Of a stretch of DNA of 64,000 nucleotides, positions 17,419 to 24,643 are shown piece by piece. The stretch spans positions 124,001 through 188,000 of the forward strand of contig JACTMP010000032.1 of assembly GCA_014584575.1 (NCBI GenBank). The letters are read 5' to 3'. This DNA comes from Chloroflexota bacterium. Its GTDB lineage: Bacteria; Chloroflexota; Anaerolineae; Promineifilales; Promineifilaceae. Every line of letters starts with the position of its first letter. The first letter of the stretch is position 1. Position numbers and translations under genes: made by a program. Under the pieces are notes generated by a model. That model was not told the DNA's origin, did no database searches, and saw nothing but the letters and a program-made list of their open reading frames with translations.

Positions 17419-17443
17419 ACAATCTCTAATCTCCAATCTCTAA
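17389..17443. repeat. Heptamer tandem repeat with inverted arms
   Basis: Arms AGATCGGAGATTGGAGATTA and CAATCTCTAATCTCCAATCT flank a short AACA-type turn and can form a hairpin. The left arm is inside the phosphatase-like CDS and the right arm ends just before the Shine-Dalgarno (GAGGAG) of the flavin reductase. Confidence 0.8.
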
Positions 17444-17454
17444 ACGAGGAGTAC

Positions 17455-17952
17455 ATGACAGTTTCATCCGATGATTATCGTGAAGTATTGCGTCACTTTC
17501 CGGCAGGCGTGACGATTGTGACTGTAACGGCGCCGGGACAGGCAAAACCACATGGGCTGACGGTATCGGCGTTTGCCTCCATTTCGCCCACACCGCCGCT
17601 GGTCATGATCGCTATTGACCACAGGGGATTGGGGCATGAAATGTTTGAACTAGAAGGGGCTGTTTTTGCCGTCAATATCCTGGCGGAGGAGCAGACTGAA
17701 CTTTCCAACCGGTTTGCCTGGATCAAGGACGAAGACCGGTTTGCGCTGGGGGAATGGGGTACGGCCGTGACCGGCGCGCCCATCCTGCAAGATGCGTTGG
17801 CGTGGCTGGATTGTACGATACACGGCCGTATCGTGGCCGGCACCCACACCATCTACATTGGCGAAGTACAGGCCAGCGGCGTCCCCCGCCCGGATGAACT
17901 GCCGCTCATCTACTGGAATCGCGGCTACCGCAAACTGGCGCGGATGGAGTAG
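17455..17952 (+). CDS. Flavin reductase-domain protein (FMN-binding split barrel)
   Basis: 165 aa. The flavin reductase-like domain is complete: FPAGVTIVTVTAPG, HGLTVSAFASISPTPPLVMI, the AVNILAEEQTELSNRFA block, and the conserved DCTIHGRIVAGTHTIYIGEV with the His of this family. Such proteins use NAD(P)H to reduce FMN/FAD, often as partners of two-component monooxygenases, or act as flavoproteins themselves. No oxygenase lies nearby. A strong Shine-Dalgarno GAGGAG precedes the ATG at 17455. Confidence 0.9.
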   Translation: MTVSSDDYREVLRHFPAGVTIVTVTAPGQAKPHGLTVSAFASISPTPPLVMIAIDHRGLGHEMFELEGAVFAVNILAEEQTELSNRFAWIKDEDRFALGEWGTAVTGAPILQDALAWLDCTIHGRIVAGTHTIYIGEVQASGVPRPDELPLIYWNRGYRKLARME

Positions 17953-18049
17953 ATTCCCCAAGTGCCAGGCAAGGGGCAGAACCATTTTGGTTGACCTATG
18001 CCGTACAGCCCCTTGCCTGACACTGTCTGTCAGTTTAGAATTCAAGCAA

Positions 18050-18472
18050 GCCCCAGTAGCTCAATGGACAGAGCACCGGACTTTAACAAAGGAGCCTCTA
18101 TAACAGAAACAGAATGTATAGAGTGAACGGCGCCATATCGGTGAACCCTAAATGTTAAGACTGACATATGGCAACACCGAGGAAACCATAGGTCACCGAA
18201 ATGAGGAAACATCATACCAAAACAAAAGGCGATCTAGGTGTATTGAAGGCTCAGTGGAAAATCAGTGGCGCTGAGGGTAGATACACCAAAAAATAACCAG
18301 AAACAAAGTGTTCACTTTGCCGATGATTATTTGCGGGTTCCGTAGAGACTAGACGCGCTGCACCTGTGATGGTGAAGATATAGTCCAGACCACAAACATT
18401 TTCCCAAATGGCAGTGAAAACTGTAGTGGTACGCTAATCCGATGGTTGGGGGTTCGATTCCCTCCTGGGGTA
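18050..18472 (+). tRNA. tRNA-Arg (anticodon UCU) interrupted by a group I intron
   Basis: Exon 1 (18050-18083) gives acceptor GCCCCAG, D-arm GCTC...GAGC and anticodon 5' stem CCGGA with loop CTT. Exon 2 (18434-18472) starts CTAA, then TCCGA, variable loop, T-arm GGGGG-TTCGATT-CCCTC, acceptor CTGGGGT and discriminator A. Joined, the loop reads CTTCTAA, so the anticodon is UCU (AGA/AGG codons). The acceptor has 7 pairs including a terminal G-U. The outermost anticodon-stem pair is a C-A mismatch. CCA is not encoded. The intron splits the anticodon between positions 34 and 35. Confidence 0.9.
18084..18433 (+). other. Group I self-splicing intron (350 nt) in the tRNA anticodon loop
   Basis: Core signatures are present: P7 strand GACTA (18347-18351) in CCGTAGAGACTAGACG, the P8 hairpin CACC-TGTGAT-GGTG, and the conserved AAGATATAGTCC (18375-18386) carrying the pairing TAGTC. 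The preceding exon ends in T and the intron ends in G, as required for U-G at the 5' splice site and a terminal omega-G. A short P1 can form between exon CTT and GAG at 18092-18094. No homing-endonuclease ORF fits inside. Confidence 0.88.
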
Positions 18473-18479
18473 CTTCCAT

Positions 18480-18564
18480 TGAGATTGAGAGATTGGGAGA
18501 TTAAGAGATTGTCCAATCTCCCAATCTCCTAATCTCCTAATCTCCTAATCTCCTAATCTCCTAA
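18480..18564. repeat. Heptamer/octamer tandem repeat with inverted arms
   Basis: The left arm is GAGATTG-type units. The right arm contains several nearly exact copies of TCCTAATC (period 8), longer than the left arm. It lies between the tRNA and the epimerase gene and ends 11 nt before the start codon, replacing any obvious Shine-Dalgarno. Confidence 0.8.
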
Positions 18565-18575
18565 GGCACCTATCT

Positions 18576-19574
18576 ATGATCCTCATCACCGGCGCGACAG
18601 GCTTTTTGGGTCACAATCTGGTACCACAATTGGTTGCCGCCGGGTATAAGGTGCGGGCGCTGGTGCGCCCCACCAGCGACTCCCACTTTTTGCAAGAATT
18701 AGGCGCAGAACTGGCCTTTACCGAGGACATCACCGATGGCTACGCGGCGCTGCAAGCGATGAAAGGGTGCCGCCAGGTCATTCATGCCGCCGGGCTGTTC
18801 CGCTTTTGGGGCGAGGCGCATCATTTCTGGCAGACGAATGTGGGGGGGACAACGGCCGTGCTCAATGCCGCCCTCGCCGAACAAGTAGAAAAATTCATCT
18901 ATATTTCCTCCATCGCCGTTGTGGGCCGCACACCCACCCAGGCCATCATAGACGAAAACACCGCTTGCCGCCCACAAGAGCCATACCAGCTTTCCAAACT
19001 GGAAGCGGAAACGCGCGTGCTGGCCTATCACCAGGAAGGGCTGCCCGCCATTGTGCTGCGGCCCGGTGCATTTTATGGCCCCTGGGGGCGTTATGCCTTC
19101 AACCGCCTATTTTTTGAAGAACCGCTCAAAGGGTGGCGCATTAAAGTAGACGGCGGCCAACACATCATCTTCCCTGTTTTTGTGCCGGACGTGGCTCAGG
19201 GGATCATGCTGGCGTTGGCCAAAGGAAGGCCGGGCGAAATTTACAATATCTGCGGCCGTTCCCTCACCCACAACGAAGCCAACGCTATTGTCAGTGATCT
19301 GGCCGGTATCCACCGCTGGCGCATCAACATGCCTACCTGGGTGGTGCTGGCGCTGGCCCGTAATTGGACACGCCTTTCGCAGGTAACACGCAAAGAGCCG
19401 TTCTACCCCATCAACATGGCCCCCTACGTCTTTCAAGATTGGCCCGTCTCTATAGAAAAAGCCGAGCGGGAACTCGGTTTTGTGCCCACCTCTTTTGAGC
19501 AGGGGGCCTGTGAAACGATGAAGTGGTACAAGGAGCAAGGCATCCTGAAATTGCGTCGCTTCACAGGTTCGTAG
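18576..19574 (+). CDS. NAD(P)-dependent epimerase/dehydratase-family protein (extended SDR)
   Basis: 332 aa. The Rossmann signature ITGATGFLGHNL is at residues 4-15. The SDR catalytic pair YxxxK is in PYQLSKLEAE, the Ser strand in KFIYISSIAVVG, and the family LRPGAFYGPWGR block follows. It resembles HpnA/dihydroflavonol-reductase-like extended SDRs that act on NDP-sugars or small carbonyl compounds. The C-terminal part (ELGFVPTSFEQGACETMKWY) is typical. Substrate not determinable. It is followed after 20 nt by nnr in the same direction, so the two may be co-transcribed. Confidence 0.88.
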   Translation: MILITGATGFLGHNLVPQLVAAGYKVRALVRPTSDSHFLQELGAELAFTEDITDGYAALQAMKGCRQVIHAAGLFRFWGEAHHFWQTNVGGTTAVLNAALAEQVEKFIYISSIAVVGRTPTQAIIDENTACRPQEPYQLSKLEAETRVLAYHQEGLPAIVLRPGAFYGPWGRYAFNRLFFEEPLKGWRIKVDGGQHIIFPVFVPDVAQGIMLALAKGRPGEIYNICGRSLTHNEANAIVSDLAGIHRWRINMPTWVVLALARNWTRLSQVTRKEPFYPINMAPYVFQDWPVSIEKAERELGFVPTSFEQGACETMKWYKEQGILKLRRFTGS

Positions 19575-19594
19575 AGCAGACAGGGGAGAAAGGT

Positions 19595-21268
19595 GTGAAA
19601 GTTTTTTCCGTATCCGAAATGGTTGCCGCCGAAAAAGCGGCTGCTGCGGCCGGCATCTCCTATGCGCAGATGATGGAAAGCGCGGGGCAGGCGGTGGCGG
19701 AGGCGATTATTGCCCGCTACGCTGTTGCCGGGATGCGGGTGCTGGTGTTGGTAGGGCCGGGCAATAATGGCGGCGATGGATTGGTATGCGGCCGTTACCT
19801 GGCACAGGCGGGGGCCGATGTCGCCTTTTACCTGAGTAAACCACGCGACCCGGCGACCGATGTGAATTTTGCCCAGATTCAGCAAATGGGCTTGTTTGCC
19901 GTTGAAGCTGGCTTTGACCAGCGGTTTCGGGTTTTGCGCACCCGGCTGTCGGTGTCTGATCTGGTAGTGGACGCCTTGTTAGGCACAGGCGTTACCAAAC
20001 CCATCGGCGGCGAACTGGCAAAACTCATGCGCCAATTGGCCGCCGGAATCGAAGAACGCCGCGCTGCCCTGCGTGAACAGACCCGCCCACGCCTCATCAC
20101 CCTTTCACCCCCTCACCTGCTCACTCTTTCACCCCGCGCTGTCCCCAGCGCCCACTCCCTCATCCTCGTGGCCGTGGACTGTCCCAGCGGGCTGAATTGT
20201 GATACGGGCGAACTGGATACGCTGGCCGCGCCTGCCGATCTGACGGTGACGTTTGCGGGGCCGAAGCGGGGGCATTTTATTTTTCCGGGGGCGGCGGCTT
20301 GTGGGGAGTTGGTGATGGCGGATATTGGCATTCCGGCTGATTTACCGGCGGTGGTTGAGGTGAAAGTGGATGTGATAACGGCCGTACACGCCCAATCCCT
20401 CCTTCCTCCGCGCCCCAAAGACGGCCACAAGGGCACGTTTGGCAAAGTGTTGATCGCCGCCGGTTGTGACCAGTATCGTGGCGCGCCGGTGCTGGCGGCC
20501 AAAGGCGCTTTTCGCGCCGGGGCCGGGTTGGTGGCGCTGGCCACGCCGGATGTGGTGCGGCAAACGGCCGTCGTCGCCCTGCCCGAAGCTACCTACCCCC
20601 TACTCGCCGCCGAACGGGTGCTGTCTGCATCGGACGCGGCAGCGTTATCGGCCACATTGTCCCAATATGATGCGCTGCTGGTGGGGCCGGGATTGGGGGA
20701 GACGGCCGTGGACTTCCTCTCCACCCTGCTCACTGCCCCCCATTTACTGCCATTGGTCGTAGACGCCGACGGCCTGAATGGGCTGGCGCAGCTCCCCGAT
20801 TGGCCGCGCTTGCTGCCGCCGCAAAGCATCCTCACCCCACACCCGGCGGAAATGGCGCGGTTGATGGGCATCCCCCTGGCCGAATTACTGGTGCAGGATC
20901 GGGTGGCAGTGGCGCAGACCCAGGCGCAGGCGTGGGGACAAATTGTACTACTCAAGGGGGCGTATACGGTGGTGGCGGGGGTGGATGGCCGTGTCACCAT
21001 TCTGCCCTTTGCCAACCCGGCGCTGGCCGTGGGCGGCAGCGGCGATGTGCTGAGCGGGGTGATTGTGGCGTTGTTGGGGCAGAGGGTACGGCCGTATGAA
21101 GCGGCAATTCTGGGTGCTTATCTGCACGGCATCGCCGGGGCGTTCTACCCCGGCGACGCCGGTCTGTTGGCCGGTGAACTGGCGGATCTTGTGCCGAAGG
21201 CGCTAGTGGCGCTGAAGAACAGTCACCCGTTTAAGCCGAACGCTGCCGGAAGGCTTGCACTATCATAA
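19595..21268 (+). CDS. nnr: Bifunctional NAD(P)HX epimerase / ADP-dependent NAD(P)HX dehydratase
   Basis: 557 aa from GTG 19595 (MKVFSVSEM, Shine-Dalgarno GGGGAGAAAG). The N-terminal epimerase (YjeF_N) domain has VLVGPGNNGGDGLVCGRYLA and VDCPSGLNCDTG. The C-terminal dehydratase domain has GTFGKVLIAAG, AGAGLVALATPD, LTPHPAEMARL, VLLKGAYTVVA and NPALAVGGSGDVLSGVI. The enzyme repairs hydrated NAD(P)H in the cytoplasm. Between the epimerase strands, about residues 165-183 (PRLITLSPPHLLTLSPRAVP) are encoded by a TCACCC-type tandem repeat and have no counterpart in the family, so this is an in-frame insertion. The last 38 nt overlap a convergent gene. Confidence 0.95.
   Translation: MKVFSVSEMVAAEKAAAAAGISYAQMMESAGQAVAEAIIARYAVAGMRVLVLVGPGNNGGDGLVCGRYLAQAGADVAFYLSKPRDPATDVNFAQIQQMGLFAVEAGFDQRFRVLRTRLSVSDLVVDALLGTGVTKPIGGELAKLMRQLAAGIEERRAALREQTRPRLITLSPPHLLTLSPRAVPSAHSLILVAVDCPSGLNCDTGELDTLAAPADLTVTFAGPKRGHFIFPGAAACGELVMADIGIPADLPAVVEVKVDVITAVHAQSLLPPRPKDGHKGTFGKVLIAAGCDQYRGAPVLAAKGAFRAGAGLVALATPDVVRQTAVVALPEATYPLLAAERVLSASDAAALSATLSQYDALLVGPGLGETAVDFLSTLLTAPHLLPLVVDADGLNGLAQLPDWPRLLPPQSILTPHPAEMARLMGIPLAELLVQDRVAVAQTQAQAWGQIVLLKGAYTVVAGVDGRVTILPFANPALAVGGSGDVLSGVIVALLGQRVRPYEAAILGAYLHGIAGAFYPGDAGLLAGELADLVPKALVALKNSHPFKPNAAGRLALS
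20090..20137. repeat. Tandem repeat inserted in-frame in nnr
   Basis: Degenerate 7-9-nt units of the CTCACCC/CTTTCACCC type encode a Leu/Ser/Pro-rich stretch of about 16 residues between conserved strands of the epimerase domain. The frame remains open on both sides. Confidence 0.65.
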
Positions 21269-21779
21269 TGATGCCGCCAATGAACGCCCACAGCGCGGCT
21301 ACCCAAATAAAGGTGAGTCCCATACCTGGCAGAGAATAATCACCGATCAAAATAAAGCCAAAGAGTAGGGCAATCACGCCCAGAATGCCCATGGCCCAAC
21401 TACCGCTGCGGAAGGCCATGATCAGGGCGACTGTGCCCTGAATGACACCCCAGATACCCAGTACCAGGACAAATATCTTGGGCAGCGCCAGCGCCGAAGC
21501 CACCGGATACATGAGAATGTAGCCACCGGCCATGATGCTAATCACGCCCATGAACAATTTCCATGCCCAGGCGGTATGATCCTGGAACATATGCACCAGA
21601 TCGAGAACGCCGCCGATGACCCAGTAAATCCCTAACAGCGTCACCAGTAACATCCAGGCATCTGCTCTGGTCTTGGCTGGCGACCAGAGAAAGACCGCGC
21701 CAATAACCACTAAGGCAATGCCCTGGATGAGTAAAAATCCCCAGGGACGTGTTTTTGTTTCCATTGCGGTTGCCGACAT
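21231..21779 (-). CDS. HdeD/DUF308-family membrane protein
   Basis: 182 aa with six hydrophobic segments in three pairs (GFLLIQGIALVVIGAVFLW, WMLLVTLLGIYWVIGGVLDL, LFMGVISIMAGGYILMY and others). Spacing and the repeated G-x-x-x-I-x-x-G pattern match the HdeD/DUF308 family, whose E. coli member is linked to acid resistance; the molecular function is unknown. The 3' end overlaps the convergent nnr gene by 38 nt. A Shine-Dalgarno (AGGAGG, read on the minus strand) precedes the ATG at 21779. The same-strand gene upstream encodes another small membrane protein. Confidence 0.85.
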   Translation of the reverse strand: MSATAMETKTRPWGFLLIQGIALVVIGAVFLWSPAKTRADAWMLLVTLLGIYWVIGGVLDLVHMFQDHTAWAWKLFMGVISIMAGGYILMYPVASALALPKIFVLVLGIWGVIQGTVALIMAFRSGSWAMGILGVIALLFGFILIGDYSLPGMGLTFIWVAALWAFIGGIIMIVQAFRQRSA

Positions 21780-21855
21780 GAAATTTTCCTCCTTATCTCT
21801 ACATGTAAATAATATGGTGTCTTCTATAACCCTCAGTCAGGGTTGATGGTTGCTG

Positions 21856-22185
21856 TTAGCCACCTTGGGGGGTGGAGCCAGGAAAGTTGGCAGGCAGGCG
21901 ATCTCGATTAGAGTATCCGGCGCCGGCAATGCTGGCAAGGTCTAGCAGAACAGCCAGCCCGATCCATAACCAGTCCAAACCCTGTAATCCACCCACGGCC
22001 GATGATTGCAGCATAATGTACATGAGGGTGGTAAACGGCAGCAGGAAAAAGCCGAGGCAAGGCACGAGAAATGTGCTAAACATCGCATCCATAACTCCCG
22101 GGCGAGCAAGCCAGAACATCAGGAGCATCAGACGCGAAAACCCGGTGATTAATCCAGTAAGACACCCTGCATTATTTTGTCGCAT
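21856..22185 (-). CDS. Small hypothetical membrane protein
   Basis: 109 aa from ATG 22185, chosen because AGGAGG lies 9 nt upstream; an in-frame start at 22209 would sit before this site. Three or four hydrophobic segments are visible (LTGLITGFSRLMLLMFWLA, FLVPCLGFFLLPFTTLMYIM, LDWLWIGLAVLLDLASIAGA), and the tail is polar. It begins MRQNNAGCLTG. No family is recognised. It lies 76 nt upstream of the HdeD-like gene on the same strand and may be co-expressed. Confidence 0.75.
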   Translation of the reverse strand: MRQNNAGCLTGLITGFSRLMLLMFWLARPGVMDAMFSTFLVPCLGFFLLPFTTLMYIMLQSSAVGGLQGLDWLWIGLAVLLDLASIAGAGYSNRDRLPANFPGSTPQGG

Positions 22186-22370
22186 TTTCAATTTCCTCCT
22201 TGCAAGCAACGGCCGTTTACGCCGCTAACTCATACAAAATCCCGGTACCTCGATAAAAGATCCTGATTCAAATCTGTATAACCGGGTATACAAGCCCGCA
22301 AACTTTAGCATACAGGGGGAAAAAACTGCACAGCAGTACCAAAAAGGTGCAAAAAGGGTGAATGCTTCAC

Positions 22371-23522
22371 TTATCGGCCCAGGATTTCCGCCAGCGCCGC
22401 CAGCAGCAGGGAGACATTTTCCGGGCGGCTGTTGTGGCCCATCAGTCCGATGCGCCATACTTTGCCCGCCAGTTGGCCGAAGCCGCCGGCAATTTCGATG
22501 TTGTAGTTGTTGAGCAGGCGCACGGCCGTGTCTCGTGCATCTATTCCCGCCGGTACACGCACGGTGGTCAGCGCCGGGATGCGGTGCGCCGGGTCGTTCA
22601 CATGGCAGGCCAGGTCTAATTCCACCAGCCCATCCCACAGCCGTTCGGCGTTGGCCTGGTGGCGCGCCCAGCGGGCAGCCAGTCCTTCCTCGACTACCAG
22701 CCGCAGCCCTTCCCGCACGGCATACATGGAGTTGATGGGTGCGGTGTGGTGGTAGCTGCGTGTTTTGCCATCCCAATACTGGCTGAGGGTGGTCATGTCC
22801 AGATACCAGTTAGGCACTTTAGTGCGACGGCCGTGCAGCTTTGCCAGCGCCCGTTCGCCCAATGTAAACGGGGAAGCGCCGGGCGGACAGCTTAGCCCTT
22901 TTTGTGAACAGGAATAAGCGGCATCTACACCCCACTCATCCAGAAAAATGGGTGTGGTGCCCAGGCTGGTGACGGTGTCAATCAGCAACAGACAGTTATG
23001 GGCGCGGCACAGGTCGCCGATGCCGTCCATCGGCTGCAATGCGCCGGTAGAGGTTTCGGCGTGAACCAACGCCAGCAGGGTTGGTTGGTGTGTTTCTACG
23101 GCCGTTTGGATTTCATCCAGCGTAAAAACTTCGCCCCAGGGTTTCTCGATGCGACGGACGTCCGCGCCATAACGAGAGGCCATATCCACCAACCGCTCGC
23201 CAAAGTAGCCGATCACCCCAATGAGGACGACATCACCTGGCTCAACCAGGTTAGCAATGGCTGCTTCCATGGCGGCGCTGCCGGTGCCGCTGACAGGCAG
23301 CGTAAAGGGATTGCTGGTTTGCCAGGCATAACGCAGCATCTCCTGAATGTCATTCATTACCTGGATGAAAGCCGGGTCGAGGTGCCCAACCGGAGGCATA
23401 GAAATGGCCTGCAAAACACGCGGATGGGCGTTCGAGGGGCCAGGGCCTAGCAGTAGGCGGGGGGGCATATCGAGTTGGGGGGCAAAAAAACGGTGAGTTT
23501 CGTTAATGATGGGCATGTTCAT
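22371..23522 (-). CDS. PLP-dependent alanine-glyoxylate/serine-pyruvate-type aminotransferase
   Basis: 383 aa from ATG 23522 (AGGAG upstream on the minus strand). It is a class V aminotransferase: LLLGPGPSNAHPRVLQAI, the cofactor Asp in LLLIDTVTSLG (about 182) and the Schiff-base Lys in AAYSCSQKGLSCPPG (about 208). A C-terminal block with IPALTTVRVPAG follows. Members transfer the amino group of alanine or serine to glyoxylate or pyruvate, or act in photorespiratory-type glycine/serine exchange. Cytoplasmic. It stands alone, with a REP-like module upstream. Confidence 0.93.
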   Translation of the reverse strand: MNMPIINETHRFFAPQLDMPPRLLLGPGPSNAHPRVLQAISMPPVGHLDPAFIQVMNDIQEMLRYAWQTSNPFTLPVSGTGSAAMEAAIANLVEPGDVVLIGVIGYFGERLVDMASRYGADVRRIEKPWGEVFTLDEIQTAVETHQPTLLALVHAETSTGALQPMDGIGDLCRAHNCLLLIDTVTSLGTTPIFLDEWGVDAAYSCSQKGLSCPPGASPFTLGERALAKLHGRRTKVPNWYLDMTTLSQYWDGKTRSYHHTAPINSMYAVREGLRLVVEEGLAARWARHQANAERLWDGLVELDLACHVNDPAHRIPALTTVRVPAGIDARDTAVRLLNNYNIEIAGGFGQLAGKVWRIGLMGHNSRPENVSLLLAALAEILGR

Positions 23523-23578
23523 GGTTTTCTCCTGAAATAATTTTGATGCAAAGCTGTAAAGAGGCATAGGTAATCTAG

Positions 23579-23690
23579 GCCCGGCGAATAAATTTACAGC
23601 TACAAGAAGCAAAGCCGACCTTCGTCGGCTGGCTACCAGACAGCAAGGGCGGTCTTCGCCTTATGTAGACGCGGTTTCAACCGCCCGGTT
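23579..23690. repeat. REP-like palindromic module R3
   Basis: It contains CGGCGAATAAATTTACAGCT, the hairpin AGCCGAC-CTTC-GTCGGCT (23613-23630), and GCGGTTTCAACCGCCCGG at the end. The same order of blocks is seen in R4 at 60.9-61.0 kb. It lies between the aminotransferase and methyltransferase genes. Confidence 0.8.
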
Positions 23691-23722
23691 TATTAGCGAA
23701 ATAAAAAGTCAATGTTCATCAA

Positions 23723-24433
23723 TCAATCGCCGGGTTTTTGTCCGGTGTGGATAGCGATGGTGCCAAACATGAATAGTTTGTGTTCCACGTTGACTAACCC
23801 GGTCTGGCGCATCGTTTCGGCCAGGTGTTCGGGCGTCTGGAATTGTTGGGTACTGTCCGGCAGGTAGCGGTAGGCGTCAGATTCGCCGGTGACCAGTCTC
23901 CCCAGCGTGGGGATGATAGTGTTGAGGTGGAATTTGATAAACGGCCGTAACACATTCTTCTTGGGCGGGCTGGATTCCAGCACCACCACCCGACCGCCCG
24001 GTTTTGTCACCCGCATCTGCTCGCGGAAAGCGCCGGGCACGTCAATTACATTGCGCATCAGAAAGCCAGAGGTCACGGCGTCAAAGGTGTTGTCTGGAAA
24101 GGGCAGACGCAAGGTGTCGGCGGCTGTCCACAAGATGGCGGCGCGGGCGGGCAGCCGTTTGCCGGCCTGCATCATTTCAATGGTGAAGTCGCCGCCGACG
24201 GCCGTCAGCCCCTCTACCTGCTGCAAACCTTCCACTGCAATATCACCGGTGCCGGTCGCAATGTCCAGGAGACGGCCGTGGACCGGTAAATGCGCCTGCT
24301 GAATCACATAGCGCCGCCACTTCATGTCTTGCCCAAACGTCATCAGCCGGTTCATGCGGTCATACCGCCCGGCGATACGGGCAAACATATCTTGCACATA
24401 GTCAGCGCGTTCCTGTCCTTCCAAATGAGCCAT
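23723..24433 (-). CDS. ubiE: Demethylmenaquinone/ubiquinone C-methyltransferase UbiE/MenG family
   Basis: 236 aa. The family-specific start YVQDMFARIAGRYDRMNRLM and TFGQDMKWRR are present, then SAM motif I LLDIATGTGDIAVEG, and motifs FDAVTSGFLMRNVIDV and VTKPGGRVVVLE. These match UbiE/MenG, which methylates the quinone ring at the membrane as the last step of menaquinone synthesis. Menaquinone is the likely product in this lineage (inference). Single gene; a CACCTGC tandem repeat lies between it and the divergent TPR gene. Confidence 0.92.
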   Translation of the reverse strand: MAHLEGQERADYVQDMFARIAGRYDRMNRLMTFGQDMKWRRYVIQQAHLPVHGRLLDIATGTGDIAVEGLQQVEGLTAVGGDFTIEMMQAGKRLPARAAILWTAADTLRLPFPDNTFDAVTSGFLMRNVIDVPGAFREQMRVTKPGGRVVVLESSPPKKNVLRPFIKFHLNTIIPTLGRLVTGESDAYRYLPDSTQQFQTPEHLAETMRQTGLVNVEHKLFMFGTIAIHTGQKPGD

Positions 24434-24460
24434 ACTACCTCAAATTCCTATTACTCTTGT

Positions 24461-24502
24461 CACCTGCCACCTGCCACCTGCCACCTGCCACTCCTGCCAC
24501 CC
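24461..24502. repeat. CACCTGC heptamer tandem repeat
   Basis: Four to five perfect or near-perfect copies of CACCTGC lie directly upstream of the ubiE start, in the divergent gap to the TPR gene. No inverted arm was seen here. Confidence 0.8.
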
Positions 24503-24643
24503 GCCTCAATTCTAACACCATCCCCCGACTTTGTAGATAAAGCGTAAAAATGGATGGTACGGCTGTACTCCTTTGTTATCCCTTCCCCACCCTTCACGAA
24601 TCCTTTATTGAGAAAATTCCCGCTCCTGTGTATCATACGCAGC

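Noticed and set aside
18084..18433. Interrupted tRNA taken as a pseudogene disrupted by an insertion
   Set aside because: Exact exon boundaries at the anticodon loop, intact exon stems and group I core sequences support a functional intron.
18480..18564. Tandem repeats taken as a CRISPR array
   Set aside because: Units are 7-8 nt with no spacers of constant length, and there are no cas genes.
22225..22776. Minus-strand open frame of 183 codons overlapping the aminotransferase
   Set aside because: It is a different frame of the same strand inside a clearly assigned gene; no independent motif.
24461..24502. CACCTGC array as a protein-binding operator
   Set aside because: Similar arrays with different words occur at unrelated junctions, so a repeat-family explanation is simpler.
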